From the NCBI RefSeq assembly GCF_026210795.1, contig NC_089456.1, positions 498,501-562,500 on the forward strand: DNA of 64,000 nucleotides, given 5' to 3'. The notes beneath the pieces are model-generated. The model had not been told where the DNA came from, ran no database searches, and saw nothing but the letters and a program-made list of their open reading frames with translations. The position numbers were made by a program, and so were the translations under genes. This DNA comes from Rhizophagus irregularis. Its lineage: Eukaryota > Glomeromycota > Glomeromycetes > Glomerales > Glomeraceae. Shown here piece after piece: positions 46,105 to 58,700 of this stretch; position 1 is the stretch's first letter; each line of letters begins with the position of its first letter.

Positions 46105-49100
46105 ATGCATTCTACTACGGGTTTGAATATGACAATTCCTGAAAAAGTATCAGATTTATTAGTAAAATTAGATACAACGGAAATCAGATCAAAAGAAGAT
46201 TTATATCCTTTAGAATTGTTACAGCGAGCTACGAACTATTTAGCCGCTTCAATGATTTTCTTACAAAAAAATACTTTACTGGAAAGACCTTTAAGTAAAG
46301 ATGATGTCAAAGAAAGATTGTTGGGTCATTGGGGTACGTGAAATATCATTTTTCAGTTTTAATTTCTGTATTATAGAGCTAAATTTAAATCATTAGGAAC
46401 ATGTCCCGGGATTAATCTCATTTACGCCCATTGCAATCATCTAATAAGAAAACATTCGATTCCAATGTTCCTTGTAACCGGCCCAGGACATGGTGCTCCT
46501 GCCTGTTTAGCTAATCTTTTTATTGAAGGATCTCTCGCTAAATTTTACCCTCAATATAGTGTTAATAAAGATGGCTTGAATAGACTTATCAAAAATTTTA
46601 GTTGGCCTCGCGGGTTTCCAAGTCACGTGAATTCCGAGGTTCCGGGGCAAATTCATGAAGGTAAAATCATTTTCTTTAAAAAAAAAAAAATTTTTTTAAA
46701 TGTTAAAATGTTGATGAAATTGAATTATATTATGCAAAGGTGGTGAACTTGGGTATGCTCTTTCGGTTAGTTTTGGTGCAATTATGGATAACCCGGATTT
46801 GATAGTCACGTGCATCGTTGGTGATGGTGAAGCCGAAACTGGTCCGACTGCAACAGCTTGGCATTCTTACAAATTTATCGATCCAGCTGAAAGTGGTGCA
46901 GTAATACCAATTTTGCACGATAATGGATTCAAGATTTCAGAAGAAACGATTTATGGCGCTATGGAGTACGCGTTTATATTAATACATATATAAATATATT
47001 TGTTCATTTTAAATATCATAACTATTTTTTTAAATTTTATAGTGATACTGAACTTTCCACCTTATTTACGTACGTAGAATATTTTTTTTTTATCGAAATA
47101 GTGGAATATACATGTCTTTTAATAAATTTTATGTAAAAATGTTAGTGGGTTTGGATATCAAGTTCGCATAGTATCGGATCTAAATGATATCAATGCAGAT
47201 ATGGCTACTTCAATGGAATGGGCATATCAAGAAATTCGAAGAATCCAAACCTGTGCCAGGTCTGGGAATCCAATTTATAAACCAAGGTGGCCAATGTTGG
47301 TTCTTCGAACACCAAAAGGATGGACGGGTCCTAGAGAGTTACATGGACAACGTATTGAAGGTTCATTTAGATCTCATCAAGTACCTTTACCGCATGCAAG
47401 AGTTGATGATGATGAATTTCGTTTACTGGAATCTTGGTTAAAGAGTTACAAATTTCATGAATTATTTGATTTATCCGATAATTCATTTATAATGGAAGTT
47501 CTTGAAGCTTTGCCAAAAGAAGAATTACGTATGGGAATTAGAAAAGAGACGTATGCTGCATATGAACCTTTAGATTTACCGAATTGCAAAGAGTTATTGG
47601 TACAAAAAGGTGATAACGAAAGCTGTATGAAAATTACTGGACAATATTGTTCTGAAGTCATTAAAATGTAAGTTAAATGAAATTTTTTTTATTTAAATAT
47701 TTATTAACAGCCTTTTGTATTGTAAAGGAATCCGAAGAGATTCAGAATCTTTTCTCCAGATGGTAATTACAAACATTTTTATAATTTTATTTTTGAAAAA
47801 GTCGTAACGCATCCTTTATGTATTTGTATTTATGTAGAACTTGTTTCAAACAAGTTGGATGCTACTTTTCAAGTCACCAATCGAAACTTTCAATGGTCTC
47901 ACCAGACTAGCAACAAAGGAGGTCGTATAGCCGAAATTTTATCTGAGCACACATGTCAAGGATGGATGCAAGGATATACTTTAACAGGTAGAATTATTTT
48001 ACTAATTGCACCAGTATTTTTAAAGGTTTTTACTTCAATTGAGATTTTTGTATAGGACGCGTTGCATTGTTTCCGTCTTATGAAACGTTCTTAGGAATTA
48101 TCATCACAATGATGATTCAATACGCAAAATTCATTAAACTTGGTATGGAAACATCATGGCGATTGCCAATTGGATCTTTTAATTATATTGAAACTTCAAC
48201 TCTCTGGCGACAAGAGCATAATGGATTTTCCCATCAAAATCCTTCATTCATCAACAATCTTATTAACATGAAATGTAATTATGTTTAAATTGCACGTTTA
48301 ATTAAAACATGTTTACAATTATAACTCAACTTTAATTTTAAATATAGATGAACATATTCGCATTTATTTGCCAGCGGATGCAAATTGTTCTCTTATTACA
48401 ATAGCTCACTGTTTAAGAGCAAAAAATTATATTAATTTGATTATTGGAAGTAAAAATCCAACACCTGTTTGGCTATCACCTGAAGAAGCAGAAAATCATT
48501 GTATAGCGGGAGCATCAGTATGGAAATTTGCTTCAACCGATGATGGCCTTGATCCTGATGTAGTTTTGGTTGGATGTGGTACAGAAGTTACATTCGAAGT
48601 TATTGCAGCAGCGAGTTTATTAAAGAAAGATGTTCCAGAATTACGCGTTAGGGTAGCTAATGTGACAGATTTAATGATTTTACCAGGAAATGGGAGTCAT
48701 CCACATTCTTTGGATAACGAGGCTTTTGAAAGCTTGTTTACTAATGACAAACCTATTATATTTAATTTTCACGGTTATCCAAGTGTAATTAGAACACTCT
48801 TATTTGATAGGCCTAATTCACAACGTATAACTGTGGTACGTAGTTACAGTAAAAATATATGATATAATTGTTTGATTGACGCATATTATCATAGTAATTT
48901 TTTATGTTCGTTTAATGACGTAGTTGGGATATAAAGAAGAAGGCACTACAACTACCCCTTTTAAGGTAAGATAAATAACATTTTGTGATTTGCATTCATT
49001 ACGTGTAATTCACTCTTTTTCTTCTAAATTTAGATGTTAACTGCTAATGGAACCAGTAGATATGACGTTATAATTGCAACTATTCATAACGTGTCCAAGT

Positions 49101-49231
49101 TTCATCCAAAACTATCAATAAGAACACATGAACTAATCTCATTATATAAACATAAAATTGTTGAGCATGATAAGTATATCGAGAAATACGGTAAAGATCC
49201 CGAACATCTTATGGATAAACCAGAATTTTAA
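46105..49231 (+). CDS. Phosphoketolase (xylulose-5-P/fructose-6-P)
   Basis: Eleven exons (46105-46333, 46397-46660, 46740-46965, 47043-47069, 47146-47667, 47728-47762, 47838-47987, 48056-48274, 48348-48835, 48924-48965, 49034-49231) give 799 residues, the family's usual size. Family blocks: [19 protein letters not shown] (73-92), [19 protein letters not shown] (105 on), and the thiamine-diphosphate motif [19 protein letters not shown] (192-195 GDGE). Later come [65 protein letters not shown] and LPADANCSL. The C-terminal third keeps [16 protein letters not shown] and [11 protein letters not shown]. The enzyme splits xylulose-5-P (or fructose-6-P) with phosphate to acetyl-phosphate plus a triose- or tetrose-phosphate, bypassing glycolysis and feeding acetate. 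Common in bacteria and patchy in fungi. Exons 4, 6 and 10 are only 27-42 nt. No N-terminal targeting signal; cytosolic. Confidence 0.94.
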
Positions 49232-49717
49232 GTGTAGGTTAAACTTTGAGGTTAAGGGTTATACTTTTTCTTTTTCAACTTTTTCAACAATATAATATTA
49301 TTGCACATATAGTATGATTTATTTACAATAAACAGCCTGATAAAGATTCGGTTTTTATATGTATATTATTTTATAATTTGTTTCGCTATTTACAAATGAA
49401 AAACAAAAATAAAAATTTTTTTTTTGAAGCAAAGTTTTTATTTGTTGATATTATAATAATTTAGAATAATACAATTTTATATCATCCTAAACAAAAGAAA
49501 TATACAGAGAAAATGTTTAAAGAAATAAATGAATTTAAAATAATATTGCATAATAAAGGGAATTGGAAAATCTTTTTAAATGAATAGGAAAAAAGTTACC
49601 GATATACAGTAGTTAGTCTACTAAAGATAATTTGTAACATGAAAAAATAATTTGTTAAACAACCTTAAAAAGAAATAAAGTTCAAAATAATATATATATA
49701 TAACGCTACATGACAAA
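49232..49717. other. Convergent intergenic region
   Basis: 486 bp between the 3' ends of phosphoketolase (+) and the HECT ligase (-). It is AT-rich, with AATAAA-like and AATAAACA sequences near 49330 suitable for polyadenylation. No gene is seen. Confidence 0.45.
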
Positions 49718-52700
49718 TTATTGAAAACCAAATCCTGTAGTTCCCTCCGAGATTGCCAATAATAATTGAGACCTTAACTGCTCGTAATTTTCGTATTCAG
49801 GAATATCTATTTGGTTGAAACTAGTAAAGATGATAAAATTTTTAGGTTAGAACAAATAATCTTCAAGATTATAATAATAAAAAGCATGTAAGTTAAAAAG
49901 CGATTTACCAAGTATGGGCAGATGGTAGACGATCTGGACTAGCAAAATCCTTATGAATCTGGAATTTCTGTACACCATGAACACCTTGAAGAACGGAAAA
50001 ACCTTCCAATGGTACTTTTGAAGTACCTGTAACAAATTGTAAGAGTTTCGCTCGCTCTTCTTGATCGAAACTTCTCACTGCTCTCCAAAACCATTGGATT
50101 TGTGGAGATGAAGGAGTATAATTTTGATATTCAGTATTATTTTTCCAATCATCAATATCAATATCTGGCATTCCAGAAATTAGTAATTCTAACTCTTGTT
50201 CATTAAATATACTAATCAAATGTGCTGGAATAATTTCATGGAAACCGGCAAGGAATTGCTCAATCTGATCTTTAATAGCTAAAGTAAGTTTCTGTTCGGT
50301 TACAAGCTTAACATATTCTCGTTTGTTTTCTTCCGTCACTGGAATATTTCTACCGTTTTCTTTTAAGTCAATAATCTTCTTTTGACCAAAATCATCGGTC
50401 TCAACGCTAAATGTGTAGTCAATTACACCTGTGATATCATTATTTAACATCCACACCAAACTGTTATAATATTCTAAATCTATAGCTTCGACATCCCGAT
50501 AATCAACGGGCTTTCCAAGTATATGTTTATAGAAAGAACGTGTGAAATATGCATCCAAGAGCCTTCCATCATAAATAGCTTTACCAATGACACGTCCAAC
50601 AAATTTAAAGAATAGCAAATGTTCTGGGTTTGCACCAGAGGCTCTATTTGGTTGATATGTAAGTCTATCTGCTGCTGATGTTTTGAATAATGCATAGTCC
50701 TCATTAAACATTTGTCTTGCAAGAACTTGGAACCATTCTCTTGTTACACCACCAGCGTCAACGCCTTCCTCTTCGTAAAACCGTACACTAAGTTTGCCAT
50801 ATTTAATTTCATCTCCGGTTCTTCTTTGTAAGTTCTGGAAGGAATCTTCAAATACATATTGACGTCTAACATTAAGTTGTAAAGAACCATAATGTTCACG
50901 AGCATTTGTACGTTTATGAAGTTGCTGGTTGAAATAATTTCTCTTATTGTCAAATTCAAGAATCTTCGGATTATGTACTAATAAAGAGAACGATCCACTC
51001 ATTAAAGAAGGATTATTCCTAACCATCGTATTGAGAATCTTACGATGATCCTCTGTAAATGTAAAGAACAAATCCTCCATACTCTCAGAAGGAGAAGAAT
51101 GCGGCCCTGGTGAAGATATTTTTTGACTTGATGATGTCATGCCAACATATTTACATACAACCATCAATGACTCTATAAGTGGTAAAAGAACGGTTGCTAC
51201 ATGAATCATATCCGGTTTTTCATGTATAGTAGTCAAGCATCTCCCTAGTTTTTTCCATAGTTCAGTGAAATTGAGTGTTTCATATATCTTCATAACCTTT
51301 TCTTCATCATCTGTCAATTTAGAATTTCGTGCGTTGCTATCTAACAATGTTCGTGGTGCAACTGTTTCCGCTTCATCAGGATCAACAGTTGGAGCTAATG
51401 AAACTTCTGTTTGCGTATTAGATGAAGTGATATTGGATTGTTGTTTACGAGAATACATGTAATCGATTGTCTTGAGAACACGTAATAATTTTGCTTGTTT
51501 CGAAGATGAAGGTGAGAATTTGGACAAAGTCACTCCTTGTACATCAACACCGGTGTTTGCCTTATCTAAAATTTGCGCTAAATCATCAAGATCTTCTAGT
51601 ATATCGTTTCCAAGAGATTGAGCACGTTCAACTAGTTCCGAAGTTATTACTTCACGAGCTCCACTTAAAGTGGAAAGATGTTGTATAACTGAAAGTGTGT
51701 ATTTGAAAGTATTACTTGTACATTCACCGGCAGTCAATACATTCACTACTAAACGCAAACAATTTTCAGGTATAACAGGTGGTTTGAGTGTAGGAAGCTT
51801 CTCCGGTTCTGCTTGTTTTGACGAGGAAGCTGTAGCATTATCTTGATTCGTTTCATTTCCAGATGGATTATTATTGTTATTAGTCTCCAGATTATTATCA
51901 TTTTGATCGTTAGGTATATTTAAAACTTGATTGGAAGGTTGTTCATTGTTAGATTGTTGATTAGATTGTCCAGATAAGTTATTTGAATTGTTATTTTGAT
52001 TGTCAGTTCCAGAAATTTGATATGAATTATTTTCGTTATTAATTGTGGTGTTATTAATTGTGGTGTTATTTTCGTTGTTACTTGTGTTGATATTTTCGCT
52101 GCTACTAGTGTTGTTATTTTCGCTGTTATTTACATTATTGTTGTTTATTTGTAATGAAGAACCTCCTTCGTTTCCATTATTAGAAGTTGAACCAGAATCA
52201 CCAGATGAAGTCGACGAATCCGATTTCGAGAGAGTTGATAAAGGTCGTAAAACGAATGATAATAAATGCATTAATTGATCCATTAATGCTGTATTTTTGA
52301 TGAACACTTGCCTATCTAAAAGACTAAGTAGTATCACGACAGGATATTTGCTAACAGAGGATTTAGTTTGTTTTTCTTTGCCCTTACGACTATTTGATCT
52401 CTTAAGTCCAATATTGCTTTCATGTTCCATTAAGAAATATGTAACTGATGCCTCATTATACGTCACAATATATGTCAAAGCTTCCAAACATCTTTGAGCA
52501 ATCAAATTGGGTACATTTTCTCCAGCTGCTTGAGTTATTTGAGCAAGAGACGGATTTGGAGCACTCGATTGTCTTCTTGGTGTACTTTTAGGAGTACCTT
52601 TTGCACGTAAAGACATTTGAGCAAAACTCTTATCGACAGCGGCTACGTCACCACTTCCATCATAAAGGACCGAAAGTAACATTAAAATCAATTCTCCGCG

Positions 52701-55700
52701 TGTTTTACTATTTTCACAAAGATTAAGCAATAGCTTATGGAGCAAATTTTTATTGCCCAATGGTTGGGGTAGAAATAAAAGCCTAACCAACGTGGCTAAT
52801 CCTGGAGTGTCAACAAGTTTCATTGCATCACGCTGGACAGTAGGTTTCTTAGGAGTTTGTACAGCTGGATTAGTACTAGCAATGGTTCTTGATCGTACTG
52901 CATTTGTATACCTTCTACTCGCTCTTTCTCGTAAAGCATTTGCTTCGGCAACAATTGCTGGAGGTAAAGATGCCAAAACCATTTCATCTTGTTCAAGCAG
53001 GACAGTTTGTCTCAATTGGGGATCCAATGAAGCAAAGAAACTTGCCGTATCCATTTCTGCAGCAACAGGTTCAGTAGTTCTTTGACGGTCTCTCCTTTCT
53101 TGTTCAAGAGCTGCTTCTTGCTGAAGAATTTCCTCACGTAAATCAACAGGTAAGGCTTCCAAAAATTCAGTACTAATAGTATCTCCTGCACCACTTACTG
53201 GAGGTCTGTTTCTTCTTTCTGGCGGTAAATGTTGATTTAAAACTTCTTCGCGTAATTCATCGGGAAGTGCTTCAAGGAATGTTGGATCGATTCCAGTATC
53301 TGTAATATCCACAGGCTGGCCATTAACCATAACGGTTGTTCTTGCACTTTGAGTTTCACTTGTACCTTCAGCTGCACCCTCGACTGTACTTTCGACTGTA
53401 CTTTCGACTACAGCTTGAGAAGCTTGTGAGGTTGTCGCTCCTCCCTCTGTAACAGTTGGTTCTTCCTCCATGGCTACGTTATCCTCAGATATAGTAGGTA
53501 CAATTTCCTGCGCTGGAGATGGTTCAGCATCCATAGCATCGGGATTCTCTATATTTTCTTCAGTTTCGGTGACAGGAGCATCTTCTTGCATGGTGTCTCC
53601 AAGTTCAATAATTTCAGTAGTTTCAGTAACTTCAATTACTTCTTCAGGTTCTGTAGTATTTTCAGTCATTGATGTATCTGATGTTACATTTTGTATTTCA
53701 GCAGCTCGAGCAGCTTCTGCCTCGGCCCTAGCTCGCTCTTCTAGTTCTCTTCTAACTCGTTCTTCCTCTTCTGCTTTTCTTCGTTCTTCCTCATCACGTA
53801 TTTTCCTTTCTTCACGTTCTTTCTCTTCCTTTTCTTTTCTTTTTTTCTCCTCTTCCACTGCAAGTGGAATTAAAGCATTCAATATATGTTCTACTAGTTT
53901 TGTAGCCTTTTCGGACGCAGTATTACCGTACATCATACGGGCTTCGTCAAGCCACCTTTGTCCAGTTGAAACTGGCATAAATTCTTGAACAGCGGTAATT
54001 GGGTCACTCGGTGGTGTGGTAATATTTTGATTGTCTTGGGCATTTGTTATCGATCTAGGAAATACTCGATCAACTTCAATTCCACTAACTAAACCGCCCG
54101 AACCTGTATTTAATTCAAGTCTATAAGTAGAATGTCCTAAACCACGACTTCTAGTTAATAATTGTTCTAATAGTTGAACCGCACCACCGCCTATCAATTC
54201 TTCGATAGATTGTGTCCAGTCACCCAATGGTCCATTTCTGACATTTCTTCCTCTGAATTCAACTCCTGTAGATCCGGTGATATTAGGAAGATTTGATGTT
54301 CGGTTAACAAGTAATGGATGTGAAGTAACATCATCGTTAGAACCGGGAATCGGTCTATTTCTTATACTAGGAATATCAACTTCATCATTTGTACTGAAAT
54401 TAAATCCATAACCAGCATGATCACTTATTACATAATCAAGTCCTTCAGGTGGAACTTCTAGAATAGCACGACGGCCACCAGGAATATGTCGATGACGTCT
54501 ATTACCAAAGCTAAATAAGGCTCGACTTGGACGGCCTGGCAGAACAAAATCATCATCATTCATAAAAATTGAACCAGGTTGATTCCATCCCCAATTAAAG
54601 TTGAGACGATCTACATAACCATCATCAATTACATCAGCACTATCTAAAACTACGTCATTTTCTTCTCCATCATCAGCTTCTTCATCGTCATCATCATCAT
54701 CGTCGTCGTCGTCGTCCTCATCATCCTCATCCACCAACATGCCTTCATCATCAGCTCCAAATCCTCCATGTCGGCGATGGCGGTGATGATGTCCTTCAGC
54801 ATCATCAATAACTTCTTCAGCGATATCGCTTCGATTTATAATAACTTGATCGTGAACATCCCACATTTCTTGATCATCATCTCCACCTTGACGAATACGA
54901 ACAGGATGTTCATCATCTGTATCATCATCGTGTTCTAAATGATGGCTTATATTGTTATCTTCGTTTTCAGAGTTGTCATTGTTCTCATTATTCAATATTG
55001 CAGAATGACTATGTAATGGTTGACGAACTACTATTTCTACGTCCATATCTTCATTATTATTGTCATCTTCATTTATGTCATCTTCATTACTGAGATCACT
55101 AATATCACTATCAGTTTCTTCCTCGTATTCACCATTGTCGTAAACTTCTTGTTCTTCATCAGAACTCATGTCTTCATCTTCCATATCATCACTTTCAATT
55201 CTACCTTCAAGAGCACCAAGTACAGAAGTTGCATATAAATCAGGTGCTTCTGTTTCATGAACCATTTCATCAGCTGATGGGGTAGAAATGGAAGAAATAC
55301 TTTCGCGACGTTCCTGTTCTTCTTTAGAAGGTTCGGGTGCGCGACCCAATTTGATAGCAATTTTTGTTAAAAATTCGAATGGCTTCAATAAAGCACTTAT
55401 CAAAATTCTTGCTGAAGGATAATTTAAATCTACTTCTGAAAGAGCTTCAGTTAAAGTGTTAACGAAATGTTTGTCAAGCATTAACTTAGCAACACTAGCG
55501 GGGCCATCATCAATAGGTTTGTTTGCATTATTACTTGTACTTGTTCGTGCAGTTAGAATTGCATAGCATAATTCGGCCAAAGCCAAAAGTCTCCCGTATT
55601 TTGTTTCAATAGGATCGGATGAAGTAATAGCATTCTTAAACGAACGTGTTATACAATCTAAAACAAATTTACGAACTTGTACTAATTCAGGCTGGACCTT

Positions 55701-58700
55701 CTTTTCATCAACATCATTACTAATGTTTGAACATAAAGCTACAATAACTGATGTAGTCCATTTAGATTGTCCATAACGTTTACGTATTTCAATGTCAGTT
55801 GAAGGTGTAATACATCCGTATGGTAATAAATCGTTCAATAGATAACTCAATAAAGGAGTTCTTGTCTTAGATGAAGTGGTGGGACCAATGCTACTTTTCC
55901 TACGTGAAAGGTTGATAACTTCAATTTTACATGAAGGATACGATGAAAGTAATTCAGTTAAACATTGAAGCAAGAAACAACGACATAAATAATCCAAATG
56001 TTCTTCAGGTTTGAATTGTGGTTGGGTAGACCCCGTATTATTAGAATTAGCTGTGTTGCTATTAGCATTATTATTGTTGTTAACATTGTTTTCGGTACTT
56101 TTTTGTTTTTCATTTGCAGTTTCCGTTGATTTAGACTCTGGAATCACAGCGGACTGAATACTACGTATTGAGATTAACTCATTTGCAATAAAATGGATCA
56201 GATTTTCTGCTAACTCGGAACCAAATGACTCTTTTTTAGGTGATTCAACTGTTGCAGATGTTGAAGGTACAACATCTGTCATTTCTTCTTCATTAACAGT
56301 ATTGTCTTTACTTGTTGTGTTGCGAACTTCTTCTGTCTCTTGTTTAATCAAAGTAATCTGTTGACTACTTCTACCAAGTTCATATCTTGGTAATTTACAA
56401 AGTTTCTTGGTGGTCTGAACAAATATTTCGGGATTACGTAACGCAAATTGTGCAGTATTTCGAAGATAATTATTGATATCAACAACGCGCGGTCGATGAT
56501 TAGTGAACCAATTTTTTATTTCTCTTTCCATAATTGATTCTAACACAGATACATCCTCTATAACATGACGCAATATCATAACAACAAATACTTGTTGTCC
56601 ACGGAAATCATGAGCTCGTGGTTTGTAAGCATTAAAGAGTAATGACAATCCGTCCTTTTTAACGAATTCGGTTGCATCAGAATGGCGACGAGTTATCCGA
56701 ACCAAGATTCGAAGCAATGAGATGATAATATCTTTGTCAAGATCTGTACGTTTCATAAATGATAAACAGTATTCGAGCAAATTTAATCGTTGTGAATCTG
56801 TTGGTGAAAAAGTATCTATTATAGGATCTTCAATCGCTTTCGACTCTTCGGGTTTGGATTGTGACTCCACACTTTTTGGTTCATCTGATAAAGATATAAA
56901 AGCCTCTATAACTAATAAAGCTGATGCTAACCATTTAGGTAAATTACTTTCAGAAGACTGTTCAGCTTGCTCAGCTACCATAGATAGCATATCTGAAAAT
57001 ATATTGAATGGTAAATGAGGTATTTTTCCTTGAATACTTGTTTCATTTAATAATAAAGCCAATAGGCGTAAACGTGAACTTAAAGCTTTTTTGCGTAATT
57101 CTTCGGGTTGTTCACGAGCATGTTCAATACTTTTTATTACTAACTCTGTTGTTTTCTCAGCTTCGTCTTTGCTCAAGAGGACAAATAAATCTTTCACTTC
57201 AAAAATAACTTCTTCAACTTGATCTAGTAACTCAATAGCTCTATTAGCAGCACTTGCTTTTAATTCTTCTCTAAGAGTTTTGAATTGGTCTACCGAAGCG
57301 ACTTCTTTTCCTTTTCCTTTATCACTTTTCTTTGAAGTAGTTTCTGTTTCCATAGGAATAGGAGTATCACTAGATACTGAACGTTCCGCGGATTGGCTAC
57401 CTTGAGCTAAATCGTCTGTTTGTTCCATATTTCCTTCGTCGTTATCAGATGAATCATCATCATCATCCCCAGAAGTTCCTGTAATATCTACATTCGAACT
57501 AGCGTTTGTATCAGTCTGCGCATTTCCGCCAGTAGATTGATTAATTGTTGAAGAATCACGACCAGACTCGGCCGTTTGAGCTTCTGAAAAAATTGCAGCT
57601 GCAATTGTTTGTGGGTGATTTAATAAAAATTCTGCTGCAGTTTGGACGTGGTTATTACATCTTCCGAGTGCTGTTTCAGCGGCGGAGCGTGGAAACCCCA
57701 TGTCAATCAATTGTTGAACTCTATCTTCATCCGGAATAAGAGGGTTAAGAGGATTTCTTCCAAATATCGACGATGCTGATGATATGCTACTTGACCCTTC
57801 TATTCGTTGATTTACTTCACCTTCAGCCTTTAAAATTTGTACTAGATTTAGTATAACAGATTTTACAATATTTGGTGGTGCTTTTGTTAAGTAAGAGCTT
57901 TGCCAAAGTTCATTAATTATAGGAAGGATCTTTGCCCGAAGGCTCACGAGAAATTCATAAGGATCGAAACGATGTTCTCGATCTTTAGATGTCAAAGTGC
58001 TCGTTTGACTTGAATCGTGTAATAACTTGGCCGATGCGACAAATTGGAAGAAATTAAGTGTAACCTCGATGCATCCATGAATCCTTGTAAGCTTATCTTT
58101 TGATTTGTCGTCTGCTTCAATAGTCGAATACTCTTCAAAAACTTTAATTCCCTCTGCATCTTCCCAGAACTTGCGCAAAAGTGTGAATACATAGTCCAAA
58201 CCGCCAGATTTATCAAAAGAAATGACTAGCATTGTCTGAAGAGATACTTGATTTCGTTCTAAATTTTATCAAGACGTAAATCAATATCAATATTTAAAAC
58301 ATTTTAAATAAATTTGACATAATTAAATCAGTTACTAACCATCTAAAAATAGTAATGATAAAAGACCTAGCATAACTGTAAGATAATTGTACTTGTTTGT
58401 AGAATCGGGTTCACTATCAAGTGCTGAAAAAAGAAAAAAATTAAAAAATAACTCAAAATTAAATAAACAAATGATTAAAATTATATTTACTATAACGATG
58501 CCAAGTTAAATGATCACTAAGAACTTCAGCAATAGAGTCGGATACTTTAAAAGCAGATGCTTTTTGACTTGCATCTGGTGATTTACGTGTGAAAAGCATC
58601 TTGGCCAAACCTAAATTATTAAACTTTAATTTCATTTACTAAATTAATTAAAATACTACTTTATAACACATACCTTGAAATAATGATGTCAAACAAGAAG

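Noticed and set aside
46200-46213. TATATCCTTT resembling a U12-type donor
   Set aside because: It lies inside the first coding exon of phosphoketolase, in phase and conserved in meaning, and is not an intron start.
53470-53988. 172-codon Ser-rich plus-strand frame
   Set aside because: Antisense shadow of the acidic and low-complexity region of the HECT ligase exon.
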